Part shown: one piece after another, positions 40,564-50,120 of the stretch
Layout of the letters: each line of letters begins with the position of its first letter
Position numbering within the stretch: the first letter of the stretch is position 1
Source of the DNA: Paraburkholderia sp. BL23I1N1
GTDB taxonomy: Bacteria; Pseudomonadota; Gammaproteobacteria; Burkholderiales; Burkholderiaceae
NCBI RefSeq assembly: GCF_003610295.1
Contig: NZ_RAPV01000002.1
Coordinates: forward strand, 310,001-374,000
Length of the DNA stretch: 64,000 bases
Direction: 5' to 3'
Position numbers and translations under genes: made by a program
Notes under the pieces: generated by a model
The model's input: only the letters and a program-made list of their open reading frames with translations
Told to the model about the DNA's origin: nothing
Database searches by the model: none

Positions 40564-41769
40564 CTACTCCTCGCGCCGTTCGGCCACGAGCGCCAGGCTG
40601 CGATAGACGAGCCATGGCCCGAGAATCTGCAGCACGAAAATCGAACACATGACGACCGCGCGCAGTTGCGGATCGAAATTCGGATAAAGGCTGTAGGTAT
40701 CGTCGACAAGCAGATACGCCAGCGCTGACATCGGCGATAGCGACAATCCGAGGGCCATGCCCTGTTTCCAGTTCAAACCACTCGGCTTGGCGAAGGCCAT
40801 CACACCCACCAGTTTCGCGACCAGACGCGCAACAATCAGACCCAGCGCCGCGACTCCGCCTAACGCGATGTCTTTCCATTCGAATGTAGTCAGCGTCAGC
40901 ACGAACAGAATCACGGTCAGCAACCAGCCAGCCGTGCCGAAATGCTCCGGCCACAACTGCGGACGCGCTTCAAGATTCTTCACGATGATGCCTGCGGCCA
41001 GCAACGCAAGAATGGTGGAAAGCTTGAACACATGCGCCACCGCAATGGCCAGCAGCACGAGGCCGAACAGCGCGACAAACGAATGCTCGTCCTGCATGTT
41101 CAGGCGGCGATAAAAAAACGTGCAGGTGCGCGCCAACAGATAGGCCAGCACGAGCGAGCCGACCAGCAGATAAAGCGGCTGCAGAATCGTCGCGTAAACG
41201 TTGCCGTAGACCTCCTGATGCAACCAGCTCGATACGAGCTTTTCGATCACCACCGCGTACATGCTGTTCAGCGCGGTCAAGGTCAATAAACGTTGGGTCA
41301 CCTGACCTTCCGCGCGCAGCTCGGTTTTGAGCTGGATCACCATCGCAGGCGACGTTGCCATGGCAATCGCGGCGAGCACCGTTGCCACCATCAGCGGCAC
41401 TTTGAGAAACAACAGAACCGGCAAAACGAGCGCGAACGTCAGCGTGGCTTCAGCGACGCTCGACAGAATCAACCAGGGATTGCGGCGAATCCAGCGCAGG
41501 TCGAGCCGGCTGCCCAGTTCGAATAACAACAAACCGAGCGCCACATCGAGCAACGGCCGCGCGGCGCTCGCGGCATCAGCGTCGATCACGCCGAAACCGG
41601 CTGCGCCCGCTATCAGGCCAATGACCGCATACCCGGAAATACGCGGCAAACGCCATGCGCGATAGCAAAGCTCACCACACAGGCCTGCGGCGAGCAAAGC
41701 AAGACCAGCCCAAAAAATAGCGTCGGGTGTGAGCGGCCAGGCGGGAAAAAATGAAAACGCCGACTTCAT
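40564..41769 (-). CDS. monovalent cation/H+ antiporter (CPA2 family)
   Basis: 401 aa from the ATG at 41769, with about 11-12 hydrophobic helices in an Na+/K+:H+ exchanger pattern (ISGYAVIGLIAGAAG; LLDVALGLLLFELGSRLDLR; MATSPAMVIQLKTELRAEGQ). Only the membrane part is present, with no C-terminal TrkA-N domain, so it is a short KefB/KefC-like type. It should exchange K+ or Na+ for protons at the inner membrane. AAGGAG lies about 11 bases before the ATG, slightly far. Confidence 0.9.
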   Translation of the reverse strand: MKSAFSFFPAWPLTPDAIFWAGLALLAAGLCGELCYRAWRLPRISGYAVIGLIAGAAGFGVIDADAASAARPLLDVALGLLLFELGSRLDLRWIRRNPWLILSSVAEATLTFALVLPVLLFLKVPLMVATVLAAIAMATSPAMVIQLKTELRAEGQVTQRLLTLTALNSMYAVVIEKLVSSWLHQEVYGNVYATILQPLYLLVGSLVLAYLLARTCTFFYRRLNMQDEHSFVALFGLVLLAIAVAHVFKLSTILALLAAGIIVKNLEARPQLWPEHFGTAGWLLTVILFVLTLTTFEWKDIALGGVAALGLIVARLVAKLVGVMAFAKPSGLNWKQGMALGLSLSPMSALAYLLVDDTYSLYPNFDPQLRAVVMCSIFVLQILGPWLVYRSLALVAERREE

Positions 41770-42617
41770 CGTGATGGGTTCTCCTTGGCAGCAACGGCAG
41801 ACGACACGAACCGGCGCAAAAATACCGGCGAGCGGATGAGCGCATGAGGCGCTCACTGTCGCGATCGCTTCGCGTGACCCGCGTTGCGAGTTTTCAACGA
41901 TCGGATGATCTGAACGCGCCGCAGCCGCATGGAGCCCGGCACATTCTGGGGTGCGGCCGAAGTAACCGGCCCGGCACGGTGAAAGAACGCCGTCGACTTT
42001 GAATCAGATTCTGATTGAGCCGCACCGTTCCATTGCAGCGTGTGCCGCCAAAGGCGAGGCACGACGCGGAAAAGAACGGCGATTGTGCCATAGCTTTTTC
42101 AGACTCGACCGAAAAGACAGGAACATGCAGGCAAAACGGTAAAAACGTACGTTATCTTCGCAAGATGAGGAAAAAGCGACCGTTTTGAGAACGGGTCGGG
42201 TTCTCATAGGGTACCGATTCAACGTTGCAGAAGCGTTTTTTTGGGATGTTGCCGGAGGTTTTTTCTATCCGTTGCACCTGGGGTTCGAGCTCGACGATTG
42301 CGCCCGAACTCGCGACGGCTCTTCTGTTTACCGGTTTACTGTATGTATACGTAGTAACAGTTAACAAGGTGCCTCGTTTTCTGTGGATAACCCCGGTTTA
42401 CCGAATCAATTCATCGGGTTGCCGCTCGCATAACAGGATGTACAGCGTGTGCGGCAGCGGCGCGTAGTCGAGGGTAACTTTTGGCGATTTTCGGCGGCGG
42501 CAAAGTTACCCCGTTTACGTCCACAACGGTTCCACATGAGTTACGCCGGTAAACGGCGCGGTTATCCACACGTTTCGGTGGATAACTTTTCTCGTCAGCG
42601 AGGTTCAGCGCGCACGG
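41770..42617. other. gene-free stretch with DnaA boxes and repeats (right half of putative origin)
   Basis: About 850 bases. It holds perfect DnaA boxes at 42382-42390 (TGTGGATAA) and 42562-42570 (TTATCCACA), and a near match at 42577-42585 that pairs with the last as GTTATCCAC...GTGGATAAC. GTTTACCG is at 42326-42333, 42396-42403 and, reversed, 42547-42554. The 20-mer ACGTAGTAACAGTTAACAAG is at 42349-42368 and a 10-bp inverted repeat GGGTAACTTT/AAAGTTACCC at 42472-42481 and 42502-42511. Small frames here are not convincing genes. Confidence 0.6.
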
Positions 42618-44584
42618 TTAACCGGCCGTGCCATGGCGCAACGCGCGTAAGAGGAAGCGAGCAGGATCGATGTCTTCGGCCAACTCCCGTTCGAGCGGCC
42701 ACGGCTCGCCTTCGATCTGCGAAGCGATCAACTCGGCTCCCAGCGCCGCCCATACCAGGCCGCGCGACCCATAAGCGAATGCACCGTATAAGCCGTCGAC
42801 GCGCGGCAAATCGAGCGGCCATGCGCCACGCAAGCGCTGGGCGTCGTGCGTCGAGGCGGCTTCGTCGGCGAAATTGCCGACCATGGGCATCCGGTCGCTC
42901 GTCACGCAGCGAAACGCGACGCGCCCGCCAAGCGCCGCCGCGCGAGCCGGATCGACGATGCCGTCAAAGGCCGGCAGCATCTGCGCGACACGCTCTAGAT
43001 TTTCCCGATGGCCATCCGGTCGCAGCGAGGTGTCAGGGTCGTCGAGTTCGTAGGTCGCGCCGGTCAGCGTGACGCCGTCGGCGAGCGGGACGGCGTAGCC
43101 TTCGCCTATTACCGGCATCGCGAGCGGAGGGACGGTGCCCGGTGGCAGCAACGTCAATTGGCCGCGGATGCTGCGAGTCGGTGCGTGCTGCAAACCGGCG
43201 ATGCGCGCGGCGTCGTGTGCGCTCGCGACAATGACGACCGGCGCACGCGCAACGGCCTGCCCTGCTGCGTCGAAAACGGACCATTGATTGCCGGACCGCT
43301 CGAGGCGCGTCACCTCTACGCCGAAGCGGCGTTCGAGCAGCCCGCCCGCCGCTGCGCACTGCGCGGCGCAAAGCGACGCCGGGTCGATCCAACCACCGTG
43401 CGGAAAGAGCCAGCCGCTGCGCGCGAGCGGCATGCCCGCGAGTCTTTGTGCTTCGGCGAGCGATACGGGCGTCACGTATTCAGACGGGTAACCGAACGCC
43501 GCGATGGCCTCGCTCATCGAGCTTGCTTCTTCGTCGTCCGCGGCGATCTGCAAGAGCCCGGCGCACCGCGCAATGGACGGTGACCCAGCCGCTCGAGTGC
43601 TGCCCAGCGTCTGAGCGTGTAGAGAAAGCCCGCGCGCGTGACGCGCGAAGCGACACTGTCGTCGCGCGAGATCATGGGATGGAACACGCCGGCGGGGTTG
43701 CCCGAGGCGTCCTGAGCCACCGACGCGTGCCGCTCCAGCGACGTGACTCGCCAACCCCGCGAGGCCAGACGCTCGATTACCGCGCAGCCGGCGAGCCCGG
43801 TGCCGATTACGATCGCGTGCCGTTCGTCGACTTCGAGCGGCGCGGGCGGTTCATAGCGGCGCACGCGCCAGCGTGGCGCGAAATGGCCAACCAGCATCGC
43901 ACGTTTCCAGCCGAAGCCGTCCACTTTTTGGTACACAAAGCCGTTTTGCGTCAACGCACGTTTGATCTCGCCGGCGCTGCTATAGGTCGAAAACGTGGCA
44001 CGTTCACCGGCCATCCGGGCGAGCGCTTTGAAGATCGCAGGCGTCCACATTTCGGGGTTTCTGGCCGGCGCGAAGCCGTCGAGATAGAACGCGTCGGCGC
44101 GCAACCGCAACGCCGGCAAGCTGTCCACCGCGTCGGCGAACACGAGCGTCAGCGTGATCCGTCCGCCCTCGAATTCGAGCCGGTGCATGCCGGGGACGAG
44201 CATCGGCCATTCAGCGGCCAGCGTTTCCGCCAGCGCGGCGATTTCCGGATCTGAAATCGTCGTCGCATAAACGCTGCGCAAATCGGCTTGAGTAAACGGA
44301 TGCTTCTCGGTCGACACAAAATGCAGCCGCTCGCAGTGCGCCGGATCGGCTCGCCAGGCAGCCCAGGTCGTCAGGAAGTTGATGCCCATGCCGAAGCCGG
44401 TCTCGAGCACGGTAAAAATGCGGCGCCCCTGCCACCGCTCCGGCAGCCGGTTACCGCGAAGGAAGACATATTCAGCCTGTTCGAGACTGCCGACGGCGCT
44501 GTGATAAATGTCGTCGTAGAACGGGGAGAAAGGCGTGCCGTTAGCGCGAAATGCGAGGACGGCGGGGATCAGCGGATCAGTCAT
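42618..44584 (-). pseudogene. mnmC: bifunctional tRNA U34 modification enzyme MnmC, frameshifted
   Basis: MnmC finishes 5-methylaminomethyl-2-thiouridine on tRNA wobble U34. The frame from 44584 encodes the methyltransferase domain (LETGFGMGINFLTTWAAW; FYLDGFAPARNPEMW) and the start of the FAD domain (AIVIGTGLAGCAVIERLASR), then runs off after GHRPL to stop at 43514 (356 aa). The rest of the FAD oxidoreductase continues in another frame (ARCAGLLQIAADDEE onward) to 42618. The break lies within about 43555-43578 and fits one lost base near CCATTGCGCGG. The transferase half may still work; the oxidase half is lost unless the shift is a sequencing error. Confidence 0.85.
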
Positions 44585-44999
44585 GCGCGGCGGAAAATGA
44601 CGCTGGAAAGAGCGGGTCAGAGGTTACCGCCGGCGCGCGCAGCTCGCCAGGCGGCGAAAAAGACGTGCGCAACGTTGGCAAAAACCAACGCTAAGCCCCG
44701 TCCATACTGGGTTTCAGCCTTCGATTGAGGTCCGCGAAGAGGAAAAAGAAGGGTTTCCCCCCGGTATCGGCCCCAGAACCGCTTAATTCTTTGAAACCCT
44801 TGTCCTGATTGGGTTTGCGCTGCGCTATCATAGCAAGCGCCGCGAAGGGAGCGGCAGCACGGCCGCGGGGCAGTCAACTGCCACGCGCTAATTGTCCGGA
44901 GGGGATCCGGAGCCGCAGCTGCTCGACGGCGCGGCCCGCGCACGTATAATCGGCGCGTTCGCGCTGTTCGTGTCAACCTAAACTCAGAAAGGAACCTTA
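44585..44999. promoter_or_regulatory. upstream region of the HU gene with a perfect -10 box
   Basis: 415 bases between mnmC and HU. TATAAT at 44945-44950 is a perfect -10 hexamer, but the -35 region is weak. The transcript would have a leader of about 43 bases before the ATG at 45000, which has AGAAAGGAA upstream. Confidence 0.55.
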
Positions 45000-45278
45000 A
45001 TGAACAAACAGGAACTGATCGACGCCGTCGCAGGACAGACCGGCGCCAGCAAGGCTCAAACCGGTGAGACGCTGGACACGTTGCTTGAAGTGATCAAGAA
45101 GTCCGTGTCGAAGGGTGACGCGGTCCAGTTGATCGGCTTCGGCAGCTTCGGTTCGGGCAAGCGCGCAGCACGTACGGGTCGTAACCCCAAGACCGGCGAG
45201 ACTATCAAGATCCCGGCCGCCAAGACCGTCAAGTTCACGGCTGGTAAGGCGTTCAAGGACGCAGTCAACAAGCGCTAA
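45000..45278 (+). CDS. hup: nucleoid protein HU
   Basis: 92-aa DNA-bending protein that compacts the nucleoid and aids DnaA-driven origin opening. It has [20 protein letters not shown] and the diagnostic [21 protein letters not shown] arm. A strong terminator follows immediately. Its place next to the putative origin is notable. HU rather than IHF because of the [10 protein letters not shown] start and the arm sequence. Confidence 0.96.
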   Translation: MNKQELIDAVAGQTGASKAQTGETLDTLLEVIKKSVSKGDAVQLIGFGSFGSGKRAARTGRNPKTGETIKIPAAKTVKFTAGKAFKDAVNKR

Positions 45279-45302
45279 GCAGATTACTGCCTGGCAGTTG
45301 AC

Positions 45303-45328
45303 ACCCGCCAACGGCGGGTTTTTTTTTC
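45303..45328 (+). terminator. intrinsic terminator of the HU gene
   Basis: ACCCGCC (45303-45309) pairs with GGCGGGT (45313-45319) with a 3-base loop, followed by ten T, 24 bases past the HU stop. Confidence 0.9.
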
Positions 45329-45404
45329 GTCTGCGATTTGTGGTTTAGCCGCGATGCCAATCGCGGCTAAAGCTCTCGGCACCGGGTGGAGATACCGCTC
45401 AAGC

Positions 45405-46703
45405 TCAATCGTGACGATGCACGATTTCGCCGTGACCATGGCCCTCATGATCACGATGATCGTGGTCGTCCTCGTCGAAGTCCCATGCCGGGAACGGATC
45501 GGCGAAGTGTTGCCATACTTGCGGACCCGCCGCATATTCCTCATCGGTGACGAGGCACGCGTCGAACTTTGCTTTCCAGACAGTCGGGTCGATGCCGACG
45601 CCGATCATCACCAGTTCCTGACGACGATCGCCGATGCTCAGATCGTCCGGATCGCCGTACCAGTCGGCGGCAATTTCGGCGGCCAGCTCATCATCGCCGT
45701 CCGGCCATTCGCTGCGATCCTGAGCGGCCCACCACATCCCCGCCGGACCATGCCGGCAAGCGCCACCCGCCTGCGATAGCGAACCGGCAATGTCGTTACG
45801 CGTGGCGAGCCAGAAGAATCCCTTGCTGCGCAAGACGCCCTTCCACTCCTGATGCAGCAGCGCCCATAGGCGCTCCGGGTGAAACGGCCGCCGCGCGCGA
45901 TAAATGAAATTGCCGATGCCGAATTCGTCTGCCTCACCGTGATGCGCATGGCCGTGTTCATGTTCATCATTAAGCGACGCCAGCCAGCCCGGCGCACTCG
46001 ATGCCTCGTCGAAATCGAAACGCCCGGTATTCAGCACTTCGGCCAGCGGCACTTCGCCGAAGCGGCTCACCACCTGCACGGCACGCGGATTGACGCGAGC
46101 GAGGATGCGCTGCAAACGCGTGAGTTCATCGGCGCTCACCAGATCGGCCTTGTTCACCACCAGCACGTCGCAGAATTCAATCTGCTCGATCAGCAATTCG
46201 ACCAGCGTCCGATCGTCCTCTTCAGTCGCGGCGATACCCCGTTCCGAGAGCGCCTCGGCTGAACCGTAGTCGCGCAGGAAGTTGAACGCGTCGACCACTG
46301 TGACCATCGTATCGAGCCGCGCGACATCGGACAGCGACGCGCCGTCGTCGTTGACGAAGGTAAAGGTTTCGGCAATCGGCATCGGCTCGGCCACACCGGT
46401 CGACTCGATCAGGATCGCGTCGAAGCGCTTTTCGGCGGCAAGCCGCTTGATCTCGACCAGCAAGTCATCGCGTAACGTGCAGCAGATGCAGCCGTTCGAC
46501 AGTTCGACAAGCTGCTCTTCGAGATGCGAGAGCGCGGCGGCGTCGCGCACGAGCGTTGCATCGATATTGACGGCCGCCAGATCGTTGACGATCACGGCGA
46601 CACGCAGACCGGCACGATTCGCGAGGATGTGATTCAGGAGCGTGGTCTTTCCGGCGCCCAGAAAACCGGAGAGCACGGTGACGGGCAATAGCGGCTGGTT
46701 CAT
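45405..46703 (-). CDS. CobW/P47K-family GTPase, putative metal chaperone
   Basis: 432 aa from the ATG at 46703. The N-terminal GTPase has P-loop GFLGAGKTT (residues 13-21) and the metal-binding GCICC (71-75), with NKADL further on; the C-terminal CobW_C domain is followed by a His/Asp-rich tail (DHDHRDHEGHGHGEIVHRHD). A second His cluster, HEHGHAHHGEADE, lies around residue 257. This is the ZigA/YciC/ZNG1-like subgroup that supplies zinc to client enzymes when zinc is scarce. No Zur box was recognised upstream. Confidence 0.92.
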   Translation of the reverse strand: MNQPLLPVTVLSGFLGAGKTTLLNHILANRAGLRVAVIVNDLAAVNIDATLVRDAAALSHLEEQLVELSNGCICCTLRDDLLVEIKRLAAEKRFDAILIESTGVAEPMPIAETFTFVNDDGASLSDVARLDTMVTVVDAFNFLRDYGSAEALSERGIAATEEDDRTLVELLIEQIEFCDVLVVNKADLVSADELTRLQRILARVNPRAVQVVSRFGEVPLAEVLNTGRFDFDEASSAPGWLASLNDEHEHGHAHHGEADEFGIGNFIYRARRPFHPERLWALLHQEWKGVLRSKGFFWLATRNDIAGSLSQAGGACRHGPAGMWWAAQDRSEWPDGDDELAAEIAADWYGDPDDLSIGDRRQELVMIGVGIDPTVWKAKFDACLVTDEEYAAGPQVWQHFADPFPAWDFDEDDHDHRDHEGHGHGEIVHRHD

Positions 46704-46846
46704 CGCAGTACGGGAAGACAAGAGGATTGGAGGGCGTGCCGGGCTTGGGGTCGCATGACTCCGGGGCCAGAAGAAGGCCGAACGCCGACGGCAGCACGAA
46801 GCCGCATTGTGCATCAAACGGGGAACCGCCGGGCGGCGGGGACTGC

Positions 46847-47293
46847 TCAGTGCCCAGCCGGCATCAGATTCCACTTGCGCAGGATTGCGGCGATCTGCTG
46901 CGCGTATTTGTCCCGCAGCGCCGGCGTTTCGGAGTGGTACGCGCCGACCGCCTGCCAGGTATTGCCATACTTATTCATCTGGCGGCGCAGATGCCATGCT
47001 GCTATGTAGACGTTCTTGCAAGGCTCCATCAACGTGCCCTGCGAGATGCCGTATTGCGCGAGCACGGGCAGATGGATCGAGTTGATCTGCATGACGCCGT
47101 AGTCGGTCGAGCCGTTGGCGTTCTTATGTTGCGCGTCAGGCCGATTGTGCGACTCCTGCCACGCAATTGCGCGCAGAATCAGGGGGTTGACCTTCTGATA
47201 CTTCGCCGCCTCGTCAAAGCAATCGGCGTGTGCCTGCCCTGCTGCGATCAGCATGGCAAGTCCTGCGGCGACGGTGACGAAGGTTCTTTTCAT
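46847..47293 (-). CDS. lytic transglycosylase (SLT/IagB-like)
   Basis: 148-aa secreted peptidoglycan-cleaving enzyme. It has a signal peptide (MKRTFVTVAAGLAMLIAAGQ, cut near AHA-DCFDEA), the catalytic Glu in RAIAWQESHNRPDA and the family motifs DYGVMQINSIH and AWHLRRQMNKYGNTWQAVGA. Small transglycosylases like this open the cell wall for secretion machines; it sits upstream of and divergent from the gsp cluster, which suggests a link. Confidence 0.93.
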   Translation of the reverse strand: MKRTFVTVAAGLAMLIAAGQAHADCFDEAAKYQKVNPLILRAIAWQESHNRPDAQHKNANGSTDYGVMQINSIHLPVLAQYGISQGTLMEPCKNVYIAAWHLRRQMNKYGNTWQAVGAYHSETPALRDKYAQQIAAILRKWNLMPAGH

Positions 47294-47807
47294 CAGTCAA
47301 GACGACTAAACAAATCACAAGGGTAAGGTCTGGTAAGGCAATGCATCAGCCATAATTCAGCCGCTGGGAGCCGGTGAGGCTCACTGGCCGGGCCTTTGTC
47401 GGGCATCGGGGAAAACCCGCCTCAGCAGGTCGCGACCAGGACCTCGAACGGCTCGTATCATACCGGCAGGCTTATATGCGTCAAGTTGGCTGACCGACAT
47501 AATCGAGCGTAAAACGAAGCGTTTCTGCGGCTTAGCACACAGAAGCCATTTGCTTTCAATTGCTTGACAGTTTGTGACGGTCTTTAGAGTAATCGCACGG
47601 GCTGGTTCTTTTGTGACAAATCCGACATGAAAAACTGTTACTGTTCATTTTTTTTGGACATTGGATGTCTGGCATCCGGGGCGTTGACCGCTCGTGAGGC
47701 CGGCTGGCAGACCGACAGGGCGGCGGCTTGCTCAAATGTTCGCACTGCATGACCGTCGACGGCTGCGGCCGTTGGCATCGATCCCACATTCCATGAGAAG
47801 AAATCGT
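47294..47807. promoter_or_regulatory. intergenic control region upstream of gspD
   Basis: About 510 bases between the divergent transglycosylase and gspD. A perfect -35 TTGACA is at 47564-47569; the best -10 candidates are TAGAGT at spacing 15 or AGTAAT at spacing 18, neither ideal. A T-tract (CATTTTTTTTGGACAT) lies at about 47648-47660. Confidence 0.45.
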
Positions 47808-50120
47808 ATGGCATTGCGTCGCGTCGCAACGGCGCTGCTGGTGGCTGGATTGATCACCGCGCAGACAGCACAGGCTCAGGTGACACTCAACTTCGTGAAC
47901 GCCGATATCGACCAGGTGGCCAAGGCGATCGGCGCGGCGACTGGCAAAACGATCATCGTCGATCCGCGCGTGAAGGGTCAGTTGAACCTCGTGTCGGAAA
48001 ATGCGGTGCCTGAAGATCAGGCACTGAAGACCCTGCAATCCGCTTTGCGGATGCAGGGCTTCGCGCTGGTGCAAGACCACGGCGTGTTGAAGGTGGTGCC
48101 CGAGGCCGATGCCAAGCTGCAAGGCGTGCCGACCTATGTCGGCAATACGCCGGTTGCGCGCGGCGATCAGATCGTCACGCAGGTGTTCTCGCTGAAGAAC
48201 GAATCGGCCAATAACCTGCTGCCCATCTTGCGGCCGCTGATCTCGCCAAACAATACCGTGGCGGCCTACCCGGCCAACAACACGATTGTGGTGACCGACT
48301 ACGCCGACAACGTGCGGCGTATTGCGCAGATCATTGCGGGTGTCGACACGGCCGCGGGCCAGTCGGTGTCGGTGGTGCAGTTGAAGAATGCCAACGCAAT
48401 CGACATCGCCACGCAACTCACCAAGATGCTCGACCCCGGCGCGATCGGCAGCACCGACGCGACGCTGAAGGTGTCGGTCACCGCGGACCCGCGCACCAAC
48501 TCGCTGCTGATCCGTGCGTCGAACGGCGGCAGGCTCGCGTCCGCGAAGCAGCTGGCGAAAGAACTCGACACGCCGACCACCATGCCTGGCAACATGCACG
48601 TCGTGGCGCTGCGCAACGCGGACGCGACGAAGCTCGCGAAGACCCTGCGCGGGATGCTCGGCAAAGGCGGCGACACCGGCTCATCGGGCGGCTCGAACGA
48701 AGCGAATTCGTTCAATCAGAACGGCGGTGGTGGATTGGGCGGCAATTCGACGGGCACGTCGGGTACACCGCCGCTGCCATCGGGTGGACTCAACAGCAGC
48801 GGGGGGGCGTCGCCGTTGGGTGGCAGCGGCGGCGGATATGGTTCGAGCGGCGGTTCGGGTTCAGCCGGCCTGCTCGGCGGCGACAAGGACAAGAGCGACG
48901 ACAATCAGCCGGGCGGCATGATCCAGGCGGACTCTGCGACCAACTCGCTGATCATTACGGCGGCTGAGCCGGTGTACCGCAACCTGCGAGCGGTGATCGA
49001 CCAGCTCGATGCGCGGCGCGCGCAGGTCTATATCGAAGCGCTGATCGTCGAGTTGAATTCGAACACGAACGCCAATCTCGGCATTCAGTGGCAGGTGGCG
49101 AACAATTCGATTTTTGCCGGTACCAATCTGGCGACTGGCTCTGGCAACAGCATCATCAATTTGACGGCTGCGGCCGCGGCGACTGGCGCTACCGGCGGTC
49201 TCGCCGGGGCGCTCGCAAGCAATGGGGGTATCCAGCAGGGGCTCAACGTCGGGTGGGTGCACAACATTTTCGGTGTGCAGGGACTCGGCGCGCTGCTGCA
49301 GGCGTTGTCGCAGACCGCCGACGCGAACGTGCTGTCCACGCCTAACCTGATTACGCTCGACAACGAGGAAGCGAAGATCGTCGTCGGTACGAACGTGCCG
49401 ATCCAGACGGGTTCGTATTCGAACCTCACGAGCGGCACCACGAGCAACGCGTTCAATACGTTCGACCGCGTCGACGTCGGTTTGACGCTGCATATCAAGC
49501 CGCAGATCACGGACGGTGGGATTCTCAAGTTGCAGCTTTATACCGAAGATTCGGCGATCGTGAACGGCACGACCAACGCGGCGACCAACCCGGCCGGCCC
49601 GGAGTTCACCAAGCGTTCGATCCAGTCGACGGTCCTCGCCGATAACGGCGAGATCATCGTGCTGGGCGGTTTGATGCAGGACAACTACCAGGTCAGCAAC
49701 AGCAAGGTGCCGCTGCTGGGCGATATTCCGTGGCTCGGCCAGTTGTTCCGCTCGGAACAGAAGACTCGCCAGAAGACCAACCTGATGGTGTTCCTGCGCC
49801 CCGTGATCATTACCGATCGCGATACCGCACAGGCCGTGACGGCGAACCGTTACGACTACGTCCAAGGTGTGACGGGCGCGTACAAGTCGGACAACAATCT
49901 GATCAAGGACAAGGACGATCCGGTGGTTCCGCCGATGCCGATTGGGCCGAGCCAGGGTGGGTCGCCGGCAATGAACCTGTTCAATCTCGACCAGATGCGT
50001 CGCCAGCAGATGGCGCCGCCGCCGGGTTCCGCTCCGGCGCCGGTCACGAATGGCGGTGCTGTGCAGACGAACCCGGTACCCGCGGCGCCGTCCACAGCGT
50101 CACCTGGAGCGCAGCCGTGA
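47808..50120 (+). CDS. gspD: type II secretion system secretin GspD
   Basis: 770 aa from the ATG at 47808, chosen for the AGAAG site 6 bases upstream; ATG at 47793 or 47694 would lengthen the leader. Signal peptide about 24 residues (ATALLVAGLITAQTAQAQ). N0-N3 domains follow, with a Gly/Ser-rich insertion of about 70 residues in N3 (GGGGLGGNSTGTSGTPPLPS), then the secretin domain with VPLLGDIPWLGQLFRS. It forms the outer-membrane channel. The Pro/Gln-rich end may bind a pilotin-like partner. Confidence 0.96.
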   Translation: MALRRVATALLVAGLITAQTAQAQVTLNFVNADIDQVAKAIGAATGKTIIVDPRVKGQLNLVSENAVPEDQALKTLQSALRMQGFALVQDHGVLKVVPEADAKLQGVPTYVGNTPVARGDQIVTQVFSLKNESANNLLPILRPLISPNNTVAAYPANNTIVVTDYADNVRRIAQIIAGVDTAAGQSVSVVQLKNANAIDIATQLTKMLDPGAIGSTDATLKVSVTADPRTNSLLIRASNGGRLASAKQLAKELDTPTTMPGNMHVVALRNADATKLAKTLRGMLGKGGDTGSSGGSNEANSFNQNGGGGLGGNSTGTSGTPPLPSGGLNSSGGASPLGGSGGGYGSSGGSGSAGLLGGDKDKSDDNQPGGMIQADSATNSLIITAAEPVYRNLRAVIDQLDARRAQVYIEALIVELNSNTNANLGIQWQVANNSIFAGTNLATGSGNSIINLTAAAAATGATGGLAGALASNGGIQQGLNVGWVHNIFGVQGLGALLQALSQTADANVLSTPNLITLDNEEAKIVVGTNVPIQTGSYSNLTSGTTSNAFNTFDRVDVGLTLHIKPQITDGGILKLQLYTEDSAIVNGTTNAATNPAGPEFTKRSIQSTVLADNGEIIVLGGLMQDNYQVSNSKVPLLGDIPWLGQLFRSEQKTRQKTNLMVFLRPVIITDRDTAQAVTANRYDYVQGVTGAYKSDNNLIKDKDDPVVPPMPIGPSQGGSPAMNLFNLDQMRRQQMAPPPGSAPAPVTNGGAVQTNPVPAAPSTASPGAQP

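Noticed and set aside
43514..43754. Programmed frameshift in mnmC
   Set aside because: No slippery heptamer or stimulatory structure was recognised, and MnmC is not known to use frameshifting; mutation or sequencing error is simpler.
47556..48599. 347-aa minus-strand frame over the gspD 5' part
   Set aside because: Shadow of gspD and its upstream region; no family match.
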